Notes: generated by a model from the sequence alone, not told the origin. DNA of 64,000 bases from DATBLE01 sp963764565 (GCA_963764565.1 CAVXTD010000001.1:1-64000); one strand, 5' to 3'. Numbered from the stretch's first letter, positions 1-11,157 are shown. Program-made: numbers and translations.

Positions 1-35
1 CGGCCGGTCCGGCCGAGGCCGAGAAGCTCTTCTAG
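1..35 (+). CDS. 3' end of an upstream gene (possibly argH)
   Basis: Only the last codons are present: the third frame reads A-G-P-A-E-A-E-K-L-F and stops at TAG 33-35. The short acidic tail ending in KLF would suit argininosuccinate lyase, and argH lies upstream of mpg and tyrS in some actinobacteria, but this is a guess from context. With about ten residues no family can be assigned. Confidence 0.25.
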   Translation, partial: AGPAEAEKLF

Positions 36-94
36 CTACGACTGCGAGAGCCACGGCCCAGTGTCTGACACCGCGCACAGAACGTGACACGAAC

Positions 95-673
95 GTGACG
101 GAAGCCACGCGGCTCGGCCCCGAGTTCTTCGCCCGCGGCGTCCTCGACGTTGCTCCCGAGCTGATCGGGGCGACGCTCCTCGTAGACGGGGTCGGTGGAG
201 TGATTGTCGAGGTCGAGGCCTACGATCGCGACGACCCGGCGAGCCACGCATTCCGCGGCCGCACGCCGCGCAACGCCGCGATGTTCGGCCCACCCGGACG
301 CGCCTACGTCTACCGCTCGTACGGGATTCACTGGTGCCTCAATTTCGTCTGCGAGGAAGAGGGGATCGCGGCCGCAGTCCTGATCCGCGCGCTCGAACCG
401 AGCGACGGTCTCGAGCGGATGAGGGAGCGCCGCCTCCTCGAAGACGCGCGACTTCTCTGCGCCGGCCCCGGCCGACTGTGCGAAGCGCTGGCGATCACAC
501 GCGACCACGACGGCCTCCGGCTCGACCGCGCCCCGTTCGAGCTGCGCAGCCGGGTCGCGACGCCGGAGATTGAGATGGGTCCGCGAGTCGGGATCAGTCG
601 CGCGGTCGACCGTCCATGGCGTTACGTCCTCGCCGGCTCGCGCTTCCTCAGCCGCGGCCCAGCCAGAGCGTGA
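95..673 (+). CDS. mpg: DNA-3-methyladenine glycosylase, AAG/MPG family
   Basis: Base-excision repair enzyme that removes alkylated purines such as 3-methyladenine from DNA in the cytoplasm. The 192-residue product has the normal length for bacterial AAG. Visible family features are the E-A-Y segment at residues 41-43 (the Glu is the expected general base), the S-H-A-F-R-G-R-T run near 50-57, N-A-A-M-F-G at 60-65 and the Y-V-Y-R-S-Y-G-I-H-W-C-L-N strand at 71-83 that shapes the nucleotide pocket. A GTG start is taken because the preceding in-frame sequence carries no family similarity. Its 3' end overlaps the convergent 3' end of the penicillin-binding protein gene by about 26 bases. tyrS follows that gene, and an mpg/tyrS neighbourhood is also known in other actinobacteria. 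Confidence 0.92.
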   Translation: MTEATRLGPEFFARGVLDVAPELIGATLLVDGVGGVIVEVEAYDRDDPASHAFRGRTPRNAAMFGPPGRAYVYRSYGIHWCLNFVCEEEGIAAAVLIRALEPSDGLERMRERRLLEDARLLCAGPGRLCEALAITRDHDGLRLDRAPFELRSRVATPEIEMGPRVGISRAVDRPWRYVLAGSRFLSRGPARA

Positions 674-3061
674 CCGGCAGACCCGGTGCGGCGGCGACGC
701 CCGGCGATGGCCGTTGGCGCACGATCTCCACTCCGCTCCCGCGAATCGAGACCTTGAGCTTGAGCCCTTCGAGCTTCGTACGCGCGACAGGCAGTCGCAT
801 CCCGACCACACGCGGAACGACCCCGTGCTGCGCCTTCGCGAACACGATCGTCACCTTGTCGAACGAGGACAATCGACCGCCGCGGGGGAGCTGCTTGACG
901 ACGACACCGATCGGCTGCCCCGGCGCTGCCGGCTTGTAGATCACCAACGGGGTCAGCGGCTGGGCTCGAAGCCGCGCGGCGGCGACGTCATACGTGGAAC
1001 CGACGACGTTCGGCACCTCGACCTCGTTCGGTTTGCAATTCGCCGTTCGGGTAGGCTCGCGCCCGGCGAAGTAGACGACGGAGATCGTGTTCCGGCAGAG
1101 CCCGTTGTCGAGCTGGAACATGCCGTCGCGAAGGACGAGACGCCGCGACTCCGCGGCCGGCAAGCTCGGATACGGCGAAGCTCTCCGGTTCGTCCTTCAG
1201 ATACGGGAGGGCCTGCTCCATGAAGCTCTTCCAGATCAGCGCCGGAAAGGTGCCTCCGGCGACAGCGTCGCCTTGGAACTCGGTCAGCATCGGCCTGAGC
1301 GTGTCCGGATACCCGACCCAGACTGCGACCGCGAGCTGCGGCGTATAGCCGACGAACCACGCGTCCCCGTAGTTCTCGGTCGTGCCGGTCTTGCCGGCGA
1401 CCTGCCGGTCCGCCAGCGCGGCTCGCTTCCCCGTTCCCGACTGGACGACCTGCTGGAGGATCTGATTGACGATTTCCGCATTCGTCTCGGTGATCACCTG
1501 TCTCGGTATCGGCCGGTTCTCCTTGCCGTTCACCGAGGCGACGACTCGCGGCCGGTTCTGGAAGATCGAGCCGTCGACGCGCTTCCCGTTGTCGGCGAAC
1601 GACCCGAACGCGCGCGCCATCTCGAGCGGGTTGACGGACTCCGCCCCGAGTCCGATCGCGAAGTAGCTCCGGAGTGGGCTCGCGATCCCAAGCTTCTGAG
1701 CGGTCTCGACGACGCTCTTCGGCTGGACGATCTGCGTCAGCTGTGCGTAGACCGTGTTGTCGGAGTAGATCGTCGCCGTCGTCAGGTCGATCGGTCCGAG
1801 GTTCGAGCCCTCGTAGTTGCGGACGTACCAGTCGCGGTCGCCGAGCGAGATCGTCACCGGCTTCGACTCGAGCACGGTCGTCGGCGAGATCCCCTGCTGG
1901 AGCGCGGTTGCGAGCACGAACGGCTTGAAGGACGAGCCCGGCTGCCGTTCGCCCTGGACGGCCAGGTTGAACTGGCTCTCGCGGTAGTTGTTACCGCCGA
2001 CCATCGCGAGGACTCGGCCGTCTCGCGGGTCGAGCGCGACCAGAGCCGCGGCGGGCCCGTCGGAGCCCGGCAGCCACTTGCCGATCGCCTCGCGCGCTTG
2101 CCGCTGGAGCTCGAGGTCGATTGTCGTCACGACCTTGAGCCCCCCGCCGAAGACCTGCCGGGTCCCGTACCGGTCGACGAGCTGCTGCTTGACGTAGTCG
2201 ACGAAGTACTGCGCGGGTCCGCGCGTGCCGGGCAAGTGCACCTCGCTCGGCTTCGGCAACGGTGTCCGGTTCGCGGCCCGGTACTCGTTGTAGGCGATGT
2301 CCTTCTGGTCGAGCATTGCCTGGAGCACCTCGCGGCGCCGGACGTACGACGCCTTCGGGTTCGTCACCGGATTGAAGAGGCTCGGGTCGGCCGGAATCCC
2401 GGCGAGGAGCGCCGCCTCGGGCAACGTCAGGGCCGACGCTCCGTGTCCGAAGTAGACGCGTGAGGCCTGCTCGACCCCGTACGCACCGTTCCCGAAGTAG
2501 ATCGTGTTCAGGTAGGCGGTCAGGATCCGGTCCTTCGACCAGACCTGCTCGAGCTGCCACGAGAGCGCCGCCTCCTTCAGCTTGCGGCTGATCGAGCGGG
2601 AGCTGCGCACATACGTGTTCTTGACGAACTGCTGGGTGATCGTCGAGCCGCCCTGGACGACCTTCTTGTTCCGGATGTCCTGCCAGACGGCGCGCACGAT
2701 CCCGCGGACGTCCACGCCCCGGTGCTCGAAGAAGCGGCGATCCTCGATCGCGACGATCGCCTGCTTCATCACCGGCGCGATCGCGCCGGAGTCGACCACG
2801 ACCCGCGCCTCGGAGCCGCGCAGGACGGCGAGCACGCGCTGGCCACTCGAGTCGTAGATGTAGCCGTTCCGCTCGAGCCGGCTGCTGCCCCGCGTCGGGT
2901 CGAGCTGCGGGATGTCGCTGCGGATCCCGAGCACCATGCCGTAGGCGAACGAGACGAAGCAGAAGAGGCCCACCAGCAGAGAGGAGGGTGAAAAGGCGGA
3001 GCTTGCGGATCCGGCGCCGGCGCTTGCCGTTCGCCTCGGGAGCGGGGGCACTGCCGACCAA
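648..3061 (-). CDS. ponA: Class A penicillin-binding protein 1A with C-terminal PASTA repeats (frameshifted)
   Basis: Bifunctional peptidoglycan glycosyltransferase/transpeptidase anchored in the membrane. Reading down the minus strand: an Arg/Lys-rich cytoplasmic start, one membrane span (L-L-V-G-L-F-C-F-V-S-F-A-Y), the GT51 domain with E-D-R-R-F-F-E-H-R-G and G-G-S-T-I-T-Q-Q, and the transpeptidase with S-S-F-K (active Ser), S-D-N and K-T-G-T. Two PASTA-like segments follow (E-V-P-N-V-V-G and V-V-P-R-V-V-G). Two frame changes are needed, near 2990 (inside the membrane span) and near 1165 (just before the PASTA part), with motifs continuous on both sides, so they are probably sequence errors. 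The TTG at 3061 is preferred because a TAGAAT box lies seven bases upstream on this strand. The 3' end converges on mpg. Confidence 0.88.
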
Positions 3062-3105
3062 CCACCCGATTCTAGCCCGGGGGTGCCCGTCTAGACTCGG
3101 CACCG
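3062..3105. promoter_or_regulatory. Divergent leaderless-type promoters, ponA and tyrS
   Basis: The 44-base gap holds a -10-like TAGAAT on the minus strand (3074-3069, seven bases before the ponA TTG) and TAGACT on the plus strand (3092-3097, eight bases before the tyrS GTG). Neither gene has room for a Shine-Dalgarno sequence, so both transcripts probably start at or next to the start codon. Confidence 0.55.
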
Positions 3106-4251
3106 GTGAGCCTCGCAGAGCTGATCTGGAACGCCGTCGACGTCCTGCCTGAGGGCGAGATCGAGCGCAAGTTGGCCCTCGGCCGGCCCCTGCGAGTCAA
3201 GCTCGGCATCGATCCGACCGGTCCCGACATCCACCTGGGCTTCGCAACCGTGCTCAACCGGCTGCGTGCGTTCCAGGACGACGGCCATGTCGCCGTGCTG
3301 ATCGTCGGGGACTACACGGCCAGGATCGGCGATCCGTCGGGCCGCTCGAAGGAGCGCGAAGTGCTCCCGGACGAGGTGCTCGACAGCAACGCGAAGCTGT
3401 TCGCCGAGCAGGCATACCGCATCCTCGATCGTGAGCGGACGGAAATCCGCTTCAACGGCGAGTGGCTCGGCATGCTGGACTACGCCGAGATCGTCCGGCT
3501 GACGCGAACCGGCACGGTCGCGAGGCTGCTCGAGCGCGACGACTTTGCCAAGCGCTTTGCCGCCCGCGAGCCGATCTCGGTCTCCGAGCTCCTCTACCCG
3601 TTTGCCCAGGGGTACGACTCGGTCGCCGTCGAGGCGGACATCGAGGTCGGCGGCAGCGACCAGCTCTACAACCTTCTGATGGGCCGGGACGTGATGGCTC
3701 ACTACGGCCTCGAGCCCCAGGCAGTGATCACCTACGAGCTGCTGGTCGGGACGGACGGCATCGACAAGATGTCGAAATCGCTCGGCAACTACGTAGGGAT
3801 CGACGATCCGCCGGCCGAGATGTTCGGCAAGGTGATGTCGATTCCGGACCGCGCGATCAGTCAGTGGTGGCGGCTCTGTCTCGATCGCGAGGCCCCCGGG
3901 GGTGAGCCGATGGAGTCGAAGCTGGCTCTCGCGCGCGGGATCGTGGAGCGGTACCACGGTGACGGTGCAGCGAGCTCTGCGGCGGAGCACTTCACACGCG
4001 TCGTGCGGGAAGGAAAGGCGCCGGACGACGTCCCCGAGGCGTCTCTACCTGGCGGCGATCCCGTGCATCTGCCCGCGCTCCTGGCGGGGGTGTTCGGGAT
4101 GTCGACGAGCGAGGCCAGGCGAATGATCGCCCAGGGGGGTGTCCAGCTCGACGGCGAGGTCGTGACGGAGCTCGATCTGCCCCGTTCGAGGCTCGAGAAC
4201 GGGCTTGTTCAAGCCGGGAAGCGCAGATTTGTCCGCTTGACACCCCCCTGA
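3106..4251 (+). CDS. tyrS: Tyrosyl-tRNA synthetase
   Basis: Class I aminoacyl-tRNA synthetase charging tRNA-Tyr. The 381-residue frame has the HIGH-type motif H-L-G-F at 43-46 inside G-I-D-P-T-G-P-D-I-H, the tyrosine-binding segment S-Q-L/D-Q-L-Y (here G-G-S-D-Q-L-Y-N near 182), and the K-M-S-K-S loop at about 221-225. A C-terminal S4-like RNA-binding domain follows (S-E-A-R-R-M-I-A-Q-G-G-V-Q-L-D-G). It has the TyrS type common in actinobacteria and thermophiles rather than the longer E. coli form. The GTG start sits eight bases after a TAGACT box. Its last codons overlap the rRNA promoter -35 element, so tyrS transcription runs straight into the rrn promoter. Confidence 0.95.
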   Translation: MSLAELIWNAVDVLPEGEIERKLALGRPLRVKLGIDPTGPDIHLGFATVLNRLRAFQDDGHVAVLIVGDYTARIGDPSGRSKEREVLPDEVLDSNAKLFAEQAYRILDRERTEIRFNGEWLGMLDYAEIVRLTRTGTVARLLERDDFAKRFAAREPISVSELLYPFAQGYDSVAVEADIEVGGSDQLYNLLMGRDVMAHYGLEPQAVITYELLVGTDGIDKMSKSLGNYVGIDDPPAEMFGKVMSIPDRAISQWWRLCLDREAPGGEPMESKLALARGIVERYHGDGAASSAAEHFTRVVREGKAPDDVPEASLPGGDPVHLPALLAGVFGMSTSEARRMIAQGGVQLDGEVVTELDLPRSRLENGLVQAGKRRFVRLTPP

Positions 4252-4264
4252 GGGTTGCTATCAT
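4237..4264 (+). promoter_or_regulatory. rrn operon promoter
   Basis: A near-consensus housekeeping promoter: TTGACA at 4237-4242, 16-base spacer, TATCAT at 4259-4264. It is the best -35/-10 pair seen in the window and points toward the 16S gene 317 bases downstream. The -35 box lies inside the last codons of tyrS. Confidence 0.75.
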
Positions 4265-4359
4265 CCTCCGGCTGCCCGAAGGGCGGCGTGGAAACGTCCC
4301 GACGACCAGGAGTTCCCAAACCGAGCGATCCGAGACGGAAGTCGAAGGGTGCGAGCGAG

Positions 4360-4390
4360 GGGCCTCCGGTGTGAGTCGGGAGGCCTTTTT
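4360..4390 (+). terminator. Intrinsic terminator-like hairpin in the rrn leader
   Basis: GGCCTCC at 4361-4367 pairs with GGAGGCC at 4379-4385 and is followed by five T residues. It lies about 100 bases after the rrn promoter and before the boxA and 16S. It could end a short leader RNA of about 120 bases or act as an attenuator. The stretch 4265-4359 holds no gene that I can recognise. Confidence 0.6.
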
Positions 4391-4410
4391 CACGTCTTCC
4401 GGAGATCAGC

Positions 4411-4436
4411 GCGGTCTTTGAAAACTCAGCAGCGTG
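4411..4436 (+). promoter_or_regulatory. boxA and 5' half of the 16S processing stem
   Basis: G-G-T-C-T-T-T-G-A-A-A-A resembles the boxA antitermination element of rRNA operons. The overlapping 16 bases AAAACTCAGCAGCGTG (4421-4436) are perfectly complementary to 6242-6257 after the 16S gene, forming the long stem expected to be cut by RNase III when pre-16S is released. From 4437 to 4580 no other element was recognised. Confidence 0.7.
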
Positions 4437-4580
4437 CGTTTACGTCGAGACCTCTCGCCGGCTTTGGCCTGCGTGAGGCACAAGACCCGTCGCCCGAGCC
4501 CGGGACCATCCGGGGGAGGGGGACACTTTGAGCACAAGCTCGAAGCGAAGTTTGCCGCCGATCGTTGACGGCAACCATCT

Positions 4581-6128
<1,548 letters not shown>

Positions 6129-6355
6129 CTAGGGATACCGGGGCGATTACCTCGGTGGGCTACTCGTCCGTGATGGCAGCTCGATCGCCGTCCGGAGCCG
6201 AGCTCGCCTAGAAATTATGTCGACCTCGACGTACTGTTAGTCACGCTGCTGAGTTTTGAAGGACCGTGCGCGCAAGCAGCGGTTCTTTCTGGTTGGGCGG
6301 GCAGGGCTCGCGTGCACCTTGAAAACTCCATAGCGGCAAATTAGGTGTTCTTCAT
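6129..6355 (+). other. 16S-23S internal transcribed spacer without tRNA
   Basis: About 227 bases with no cloverleaf, so the usual Ile or Ala tRNA genes are absent. It contains the 3' half of the 16S processing stem (6242-6257). A second boxA-like C-C-T-T-G-A-A-A-A-C and the 5' half of the 23S stem (6315-6334) also lie here; that stem pairs with 10061-10080 beyond the 23S gene through 20 positions with one mismatch. Confidence 0.8.
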
Positions 6356-6840
6356 GATCAAGAGATGAAGGGCACACGGTGGATGCCTTGGCGCCAAGAG
6401 CCGATGAAGGACGTGGGCGGCTGCGATAAGCCCGGGGGAGGTGCTGACCAACCTTTGATCCCGGGATCTCCGAATGGGGAAACCCACACGTGGTAATGCG
6501 CGTGTGTCCCTGCCTGAATACATAGGGCAGGCGACGGCAAGCCGGTGAACTGAAACATCTTAGTAACCGGAGGAAAGGAAAGAAACCTCGACTCCCTGAG
6601 TAGTGGCGAGCGAAAGGGGAAGAGCCCAAACCGCGACGACGTGACAGACGGCAGTCGTTGTCGTCGCGGGGTTGTAGGGCCTGTCTTGATCCGTCTGCCG
6701 GCGGGTCGGGAAGTTACAAATCCGCGCGTTAGTCGAAGCGAATGGAAAGTCGCACCACAGCGGGTAACAGTCCTGTAGACGAAAGCGCGTGGACTTCCTT
6801 GACGGGTACCTGAGTACGGCCGGGCACGGGAAACCCGGTC

Positions 6841-6871
<31 letters not shown>

Positions 6872-6881
6872 GTACTCCTTG

Positions 6882-6929
<48 letters not shown>

Positions 6930-8366
6930 GGAAGGGGAGTGAAATAGTACCTGAAACCGTGTGCTTACAAGCGGTCGGAGCAGCTTCGTGCTGTGACGGC
7001 GTGCCTTTTGCATAATGAGCCAGCGAGTTACTCTTCGACGGCAAGGTTAAGGAAACGGAGCCGAAGCGAAAGCGAGTCCGAATAGGGCGTCTAGTCGTCG
7101 GAGGTAGACCCGAAACTGAGTGATCTACCCATGGGCAGGTTGAAGCGGGGGTAAGACCCCGTGGAGGACCGAACCCACGTCGGTTGAAAACGGCGGGGAT
7201 GACCTGTGGGTCGGAGTGAAAGGCTAATCAAACTCAGAGATATCTGGTTCTCCCCGAAATATATTTAGGTATAGCGTCGTGCGTTCATTACCGGTTGTAG
7301 AGCACTGTTTGGGCTAGGGGGCCGACCAGCTTACCGAACTCAGGCAAACTCCGAATGCCGGTAATCCAGAGCACGGCAGTCAGAGTGCGGGGGATAAGCT
7401 TCGTGCTCAAAAGGGAAACAGCCCAGACCGTCGGCTAAGGTCCCTAATTCCATGCTAAGTGGGAAACGATGTCCGATTGCACAGACAACCAGGATGTTGG
7501 CTCAGAAGCAGCCACCATTCAAAGAGTGCGTAACAGCTCACTGGTCAAGTGGTCGGGCGCGGACAATGTAACGGGGCTCAAGCATGGAACCGAAGCCACG
7601 GACTTCGTCGCAAGACGGAGTGGTAGGGGAGCGTTCCCAGGCCGGCGAAGCGGCGGCGGTAAGCCAGCCGTGGAGGCCTGGGAAGTGAGAATGCTGGCAC
7701 GAGTAACGAAAGAGGAGTGAGAAACTCCTCCGCCGAATGCCCAAGGGTTCCTGAGTAAAGCTAATCTGCTCAGGGTTAGTCGGGACCTAAGCCGAGGCCG
7801 ACAGGCGTAGGCGATGGACAACAGGTTGATATTCCTGTACCACGTAGCCACCGCTATCACCGATGGCGGGACGGGGTAGGCTATGGCATCCCTGGCGATG
7901 GTCGTCCAGGGGTAACCGCGTAGGACGTCCGGTAGGCAAATCCGCCGGGCACAAGTCTGAGACGGGATGCCGAGCGCCGCAAGGCGCGAAGTGCCAAAAG
8001 CCATGCCTCCTAGAAAAGCGTCTAGGGAGGTGGCGCGTGCCCGTACCAAAACCGACACAGGTGGGCAGGTAGAGAATACCAAGGCGATCGGAAGAACCCT
8101 CGAAAAGGAACTCGGCAAAATGGCCCCGTAACTTCGGGAGAAGGGGCGCCCCGGTAGAGTGAAAGCCCTTCGCGGGCTCAGCTCGAGGGGGCCGCAGTGA
8201 AACGGCCCAAGCGACTGTTTACCAAAAACACAGGTCTCTGCGAAGTCGAAAGACGACGTATAGGGGCTGACGCCTGCCCGGTGCCGGAAGGTCAAGCGGA
8301 GAGGTTAGTCTTCGGACGAAGCTTTGAAGCCAAGCCCCGGTAAACGGCGGCGGTAACTATAACCGT

Positions 8367-9068
8367 AGGAACCGAGGTTGTTACTCGGAAAGGGCGGTTG
8401 AAAAATCCGACTGTATGCTGGGACATCCGAGCATCCCGCGCTACTCATCGTGTCGTCCGATCGGGCGTTTACGATAGTGACAACGTGACGGGTGCGGAAA
8501 ATCAGCAGGAAAGACTCGGAAGCACGGAAGCGGCAAGCTGGTTCCTTGCGGGCTTCGTCGAAGGCGAGGGCTCGCTTTGCGTCAGTATCAAGAGGCACGG
8601 CACGTGCCGGCACGGCTACTACGTCGATCCAGGATTTTTCCTGTATCAGCACGAGAGTGGTCGCGCGATCTTGGAACTCGCAATGGCGACCTTCGGCGGT
8701 GGGCGGATTTATCCGAAGTCAGGCAGCCAATCATGTCCTGACGTACGAGGTCTCGTCGACCGCGATCCTCCGCGATCGAGTTATCCCGTTCTTTGAGCGG
8801 TACGTCGTACCGCTCAGCTGCAAGCGGGAGACATTCGAGCGATTCAAGGAGATCTTGGAGATGATGGAACGCAAGGAGCACCTGAGGGACGACGGTCTAG
8901 CAGAGATCGTTCGCAAGGTGTATTCGATGAATCCAGCGAGCAAAGGTCGAGCTCGGCTACGGCCACTCGACGAGGTGCTTGCGAGAATCCTCAGAGGCCA
9001 TACGTCGGACATCCCTTCCTTGGGATGAAGATATGGTCCAGTCCTCACGGCGACGTGAGGGATAACTG
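8367..9068 (+). mobile_element. Group I intron in 23S rRNA at position L1923
   Basis: A 702-base self-splicing intron can be drawn directly. P1: exon AACCGT (8361-8366) pairs with the guide GCGGTT (8394-8399), with the expected U-G pair at the splice site. P2: 8372-8376/8384-8388. P3: TCCGAC 8406-8411/GTCGGA 9004-9009. P4: TGCTG 8416-8420/CAGCA 8503-8507. P7: GGCCATA 8996-9002/TATGGTC 9032-9038. P8: ATCCC 9011-9015/GGGAT 9022-9026. P9: CCTCAC 9043-9048/GTGAGG 9055-9060. The intron ends at G9068. Joining the exons restores the universal TAACTATAACCGT-CCTAAGGTAGCG. The core resembles IB-type organellar LSU introns. The endonuclease frame sits in the P6 loop and runs into P3, P7 and P8. Confidence 0.93.
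8485..9028 (+). CDS. Intron-encoded LAGLIDADG homing endonuclease (frameshifted)
   Basis: Single-motif LAGLIDADG protein of the I-CreI/I-CeuI type, which would cut intronless 23S genes at the insertion site as a homodimer. The first frame, from GTG 8485, gives S-W-F-L-A-G-F-V-E-G-E-G-S-L (the LAGLIDADG helix with its acidic metal-binding residue) and F-G-G-G-R-I-Y-P-K-S-G. Near 8725 the similarity moves to the next frame: H-V-L-T-Y-E-V-S-S, then V-I-P-F-F-E-R-Y and a helical C-terminus ending at TGA 9026-9028. A single extra base in CAATCATG would explain the break. It is therefore either a recently decayed endonuclease or an indel error. The last codons overlap the catalytic core of the intron (P7, P3 and P8). 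Confidence 0.85.
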
Positions 9069-9120
<52 letters not shown>

Positions 9121-9196
9121 CAACGACTTGGGCGCTGTCTCTTCGAGGGATCCGGTGAAACTGTAGTCTCGGTGAAGATGCCGAGTACCCGTGGTT

Positions 9197-9227
<31 letters not shown>

Positions 9228-9376
9228 GCTTGACATTGGAGTTTGGGGTACGTTGTCCAGGATAGGTGGGAGGCTGTGAAGCGGGAGCGCTAGCTCTCGT
9301 GGAGCCAACCTTGGGATACCACCCTTCGTGTTCTGGGCTTCTAACCCGATTCCGTGATCCGGGTCGGGAACAGTGT

Positions 9377-9414
<38 letters not shown>

Positions 9415-9563
9415 TGTAACGGAGGCGCGCAAAGGTTCCCTCAGCACGGTTGGAAATCGTGCGTAGAGCGCAAAGGCATAAGGGAGCTTGACTGCGAGAC
9501 AGACATGTCGAGCAGGGACGAAAGTCGGCCTTAGTGATCCGGCGGTAACGAGTGGAAGTGCCG

Positions 9564-9606
<43 letters not shown>

Positions 9607-9633
9607 CTTCCCAAGAGTCCACATCGACGGAAG

Positions 9634-9674
<41 letters not shown>

Positions 9675-9678
9675 GAGT

Positions 9679-9763
<85 letters not shown>

Positions 9764-9879
9764 CCATGGGCGCTGGAAGCTTGAGAGGAGTCGTCTCTAG
9801 TACGAGAGGACCGAGACGAACGGACCGCTGGTGTATCAGTCGTCGTGCCAACGGCGCTGCTGATTAGCTACGTCCGGAT

Positions 9880-9916
<37 letters not shown>

Positions 9917-10137
9917 CTCGAGATGAGGCTTCCCATCCTCTAGAAGGAGTAAGGGCCGTGGGAGACCACCACGTCGATAGGCGGGACGTGCAAGCACAGC
10001 AATGTGTTCAGCGGACCCGTACTAATTGCCCGAGGTCTTGATTTCGAACACCGAAATGTCGCTATGGAGTTTTGAAGGTGTGCGCGCTGCTGGTGCGTTC
10101 CGCACGCAGCTTGGTAATCGCGACGCCTTTGACAGCT

Positions 10138-10254
10138 TCCGGTGGTCATAGCGGCGGGGGTACACCTCTTCCCATTCCGAACAGAGCAGTTAAGCCCGCC
10201 AGCGCCGATGGTACTCGGAGGGCAACCTCCCGGGAGAGTAGGACGCCGCCGGAT
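10138..10254 (+). rRNA. rrf: 5S ribosomal RNA
   Basis: About 117 bases. The 5' TCCGGTGGTCATAGCGG pairs with the 3' end GACGCCGCCGGA. The internal C-C-C-A-T-T-C-C-G-A-A-C-A-G loop and G-G-G-A-G-A-G-T-A-G-G sequence are typical of bacterial 5S. It lies about 95 bases after 23S in the normal order. Confidence 0.93.
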
Positions 10255-10260
10255 TATCTC

Positions 10261-10295
10261 AACGGCCGGAAGTCTCGCGACTTCCGGCCGTTTTC
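10261..10295 (+). terminator. rrn operon terminator
   Basis: AACGGCCGGAAGT (10261-10273) and ACTTCCGGCCGTT (10280-10292) form a 13-base-pair stem with a six-base loop, followed by T residues. It sits directly after 5S, and could also serve the convergent protease gene because the stem is symmetric. Confidence 0.85.
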
Positions 10296-10311
10296 GTTCC
10301 GGGTCCCTGAG

Positions 10312-11154
10312 CTAGGCTGCGCGCAGCTTCTCGCGCCAGCCCGGGTCGAGATCGCGCAGCCGGCGAACACGCTCCGCCACCGGCGGATGCGTTGTGAACA
10401 GGCCGCCGAGGCCGGTCTCTGCGAAGGGATTGATCGTGTACAGCGGCTCAGTCGCCGGGCTCGCCTGGAACTCGACCAGCTCGCTCGCCTGCTCGAGCCG
10501 GACGAGCGCATCGGCGAGCCCGTGCGGCGACTCGCAGAGTTCCGCGGCAAGCCGGTCGGCCTCGAACTCTCGCCGCGGCGAGAGCAGCAGGTGGACGAAC
10601 GAGGCCGCGACCGGTCCGAGGACGTACAGCAACGCGCGCGACAGGAAGCCGCCGACCCGCGAGAGCTCGACCAGCGACGCCGCCAGCACGACGGCGGTCG
10701 TCTGCACGAGCACGTCGCGGTTCCGGATGTGCGCGATCTCGTGGGCGATCACGCCCTCGATCTCCGCCGGAGCGGGCAGCCCGAGCAGGCCGGTGCTGAC
10801 CGCGAGTGCCGAGCTGGTCGCGCCTCGTCCCGCCGAAAGGGCATGTGGAAAGCCGTCGGAGATCACGTAGAGGCGGGGCTTCAGAACACGCGCGCTCATC
10901 GCGAGCCGCTCGACCGTCGAGTGCAGCGCCGGCGCCTCGCCGGGCAAGAGCTCGCGTGCGCCGGCCATGCCCATCGCCACGCGGTCCGCGTACCAGTACG
11001 CGGCAACCCCGAGGAGCAGACCGCAGAAGACGAACACCGAAGCGAGCCGAAAGCCGCTCAGCCACCAGCCGAACGAGCCGAGCGCCGCGCACAACCCGAG
11101 CAGGAGCGCCCACGCCTTGACGATGTTCCGAACGACCGGCAGCGCCCGGCCCAC
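10312..11154 (-). CDS. htpX: Membrane-associated M48 family zinc protease, HtpX-like
   Basis: Integral membrane metalloprotease that probably degrades misfolded membrane proteins. The 280-residue product has two N-terminal membrane spans (about 12-32 and 38-56) and the zinc motif H-E-I-A-H at 138-142. Another hydrophobic pair lies around 152-190, and E-F-E-A-D at 196-200 supplies the third zinc ligand. A C-terminal T-H-P-P-V-A-E-R-V-R-R-L segment is typical of the family (near 257-268). It is convergent with the rRNA operon, with the terminator between them. The upstream 82-residue gene ends only a few bases before the start, so the two are probably co-transcribed. Confidence 0.88.
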   Translation of the reverse strand: MGRALPVVRNIVKAWALLLGLCAALGSFGWWLSGFRLASVFVFCGLLLGVAAYWYADRVAMGMAGARELLPGEAPALHSTVERLAMSARVLKPRLYVISDGFPHALSAGRGATSSALAVSTGLLGLPAPAEIEGVIAHEIAHIRNRDVLVQTTAVVLAASLVELSRVGGFLSRALLYVLGPVAASFVHLLLSPRREFEADRLAAELCESPHGLADALVRLEQASELVEFQASPATEPLYTINPFAETGLGGLFTTHPPVAERVRRLRDLDPGWREKLRAA

Positions 11155-11157
11155 GCC

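Noticed and set aside
6129..6355. tRNA-Ile or tRNA-Ala in the rRNA spacer
   Set aside because: No GGTTCGA-type T arm or acceptor pairing was found; paired stretches are the processing stems.
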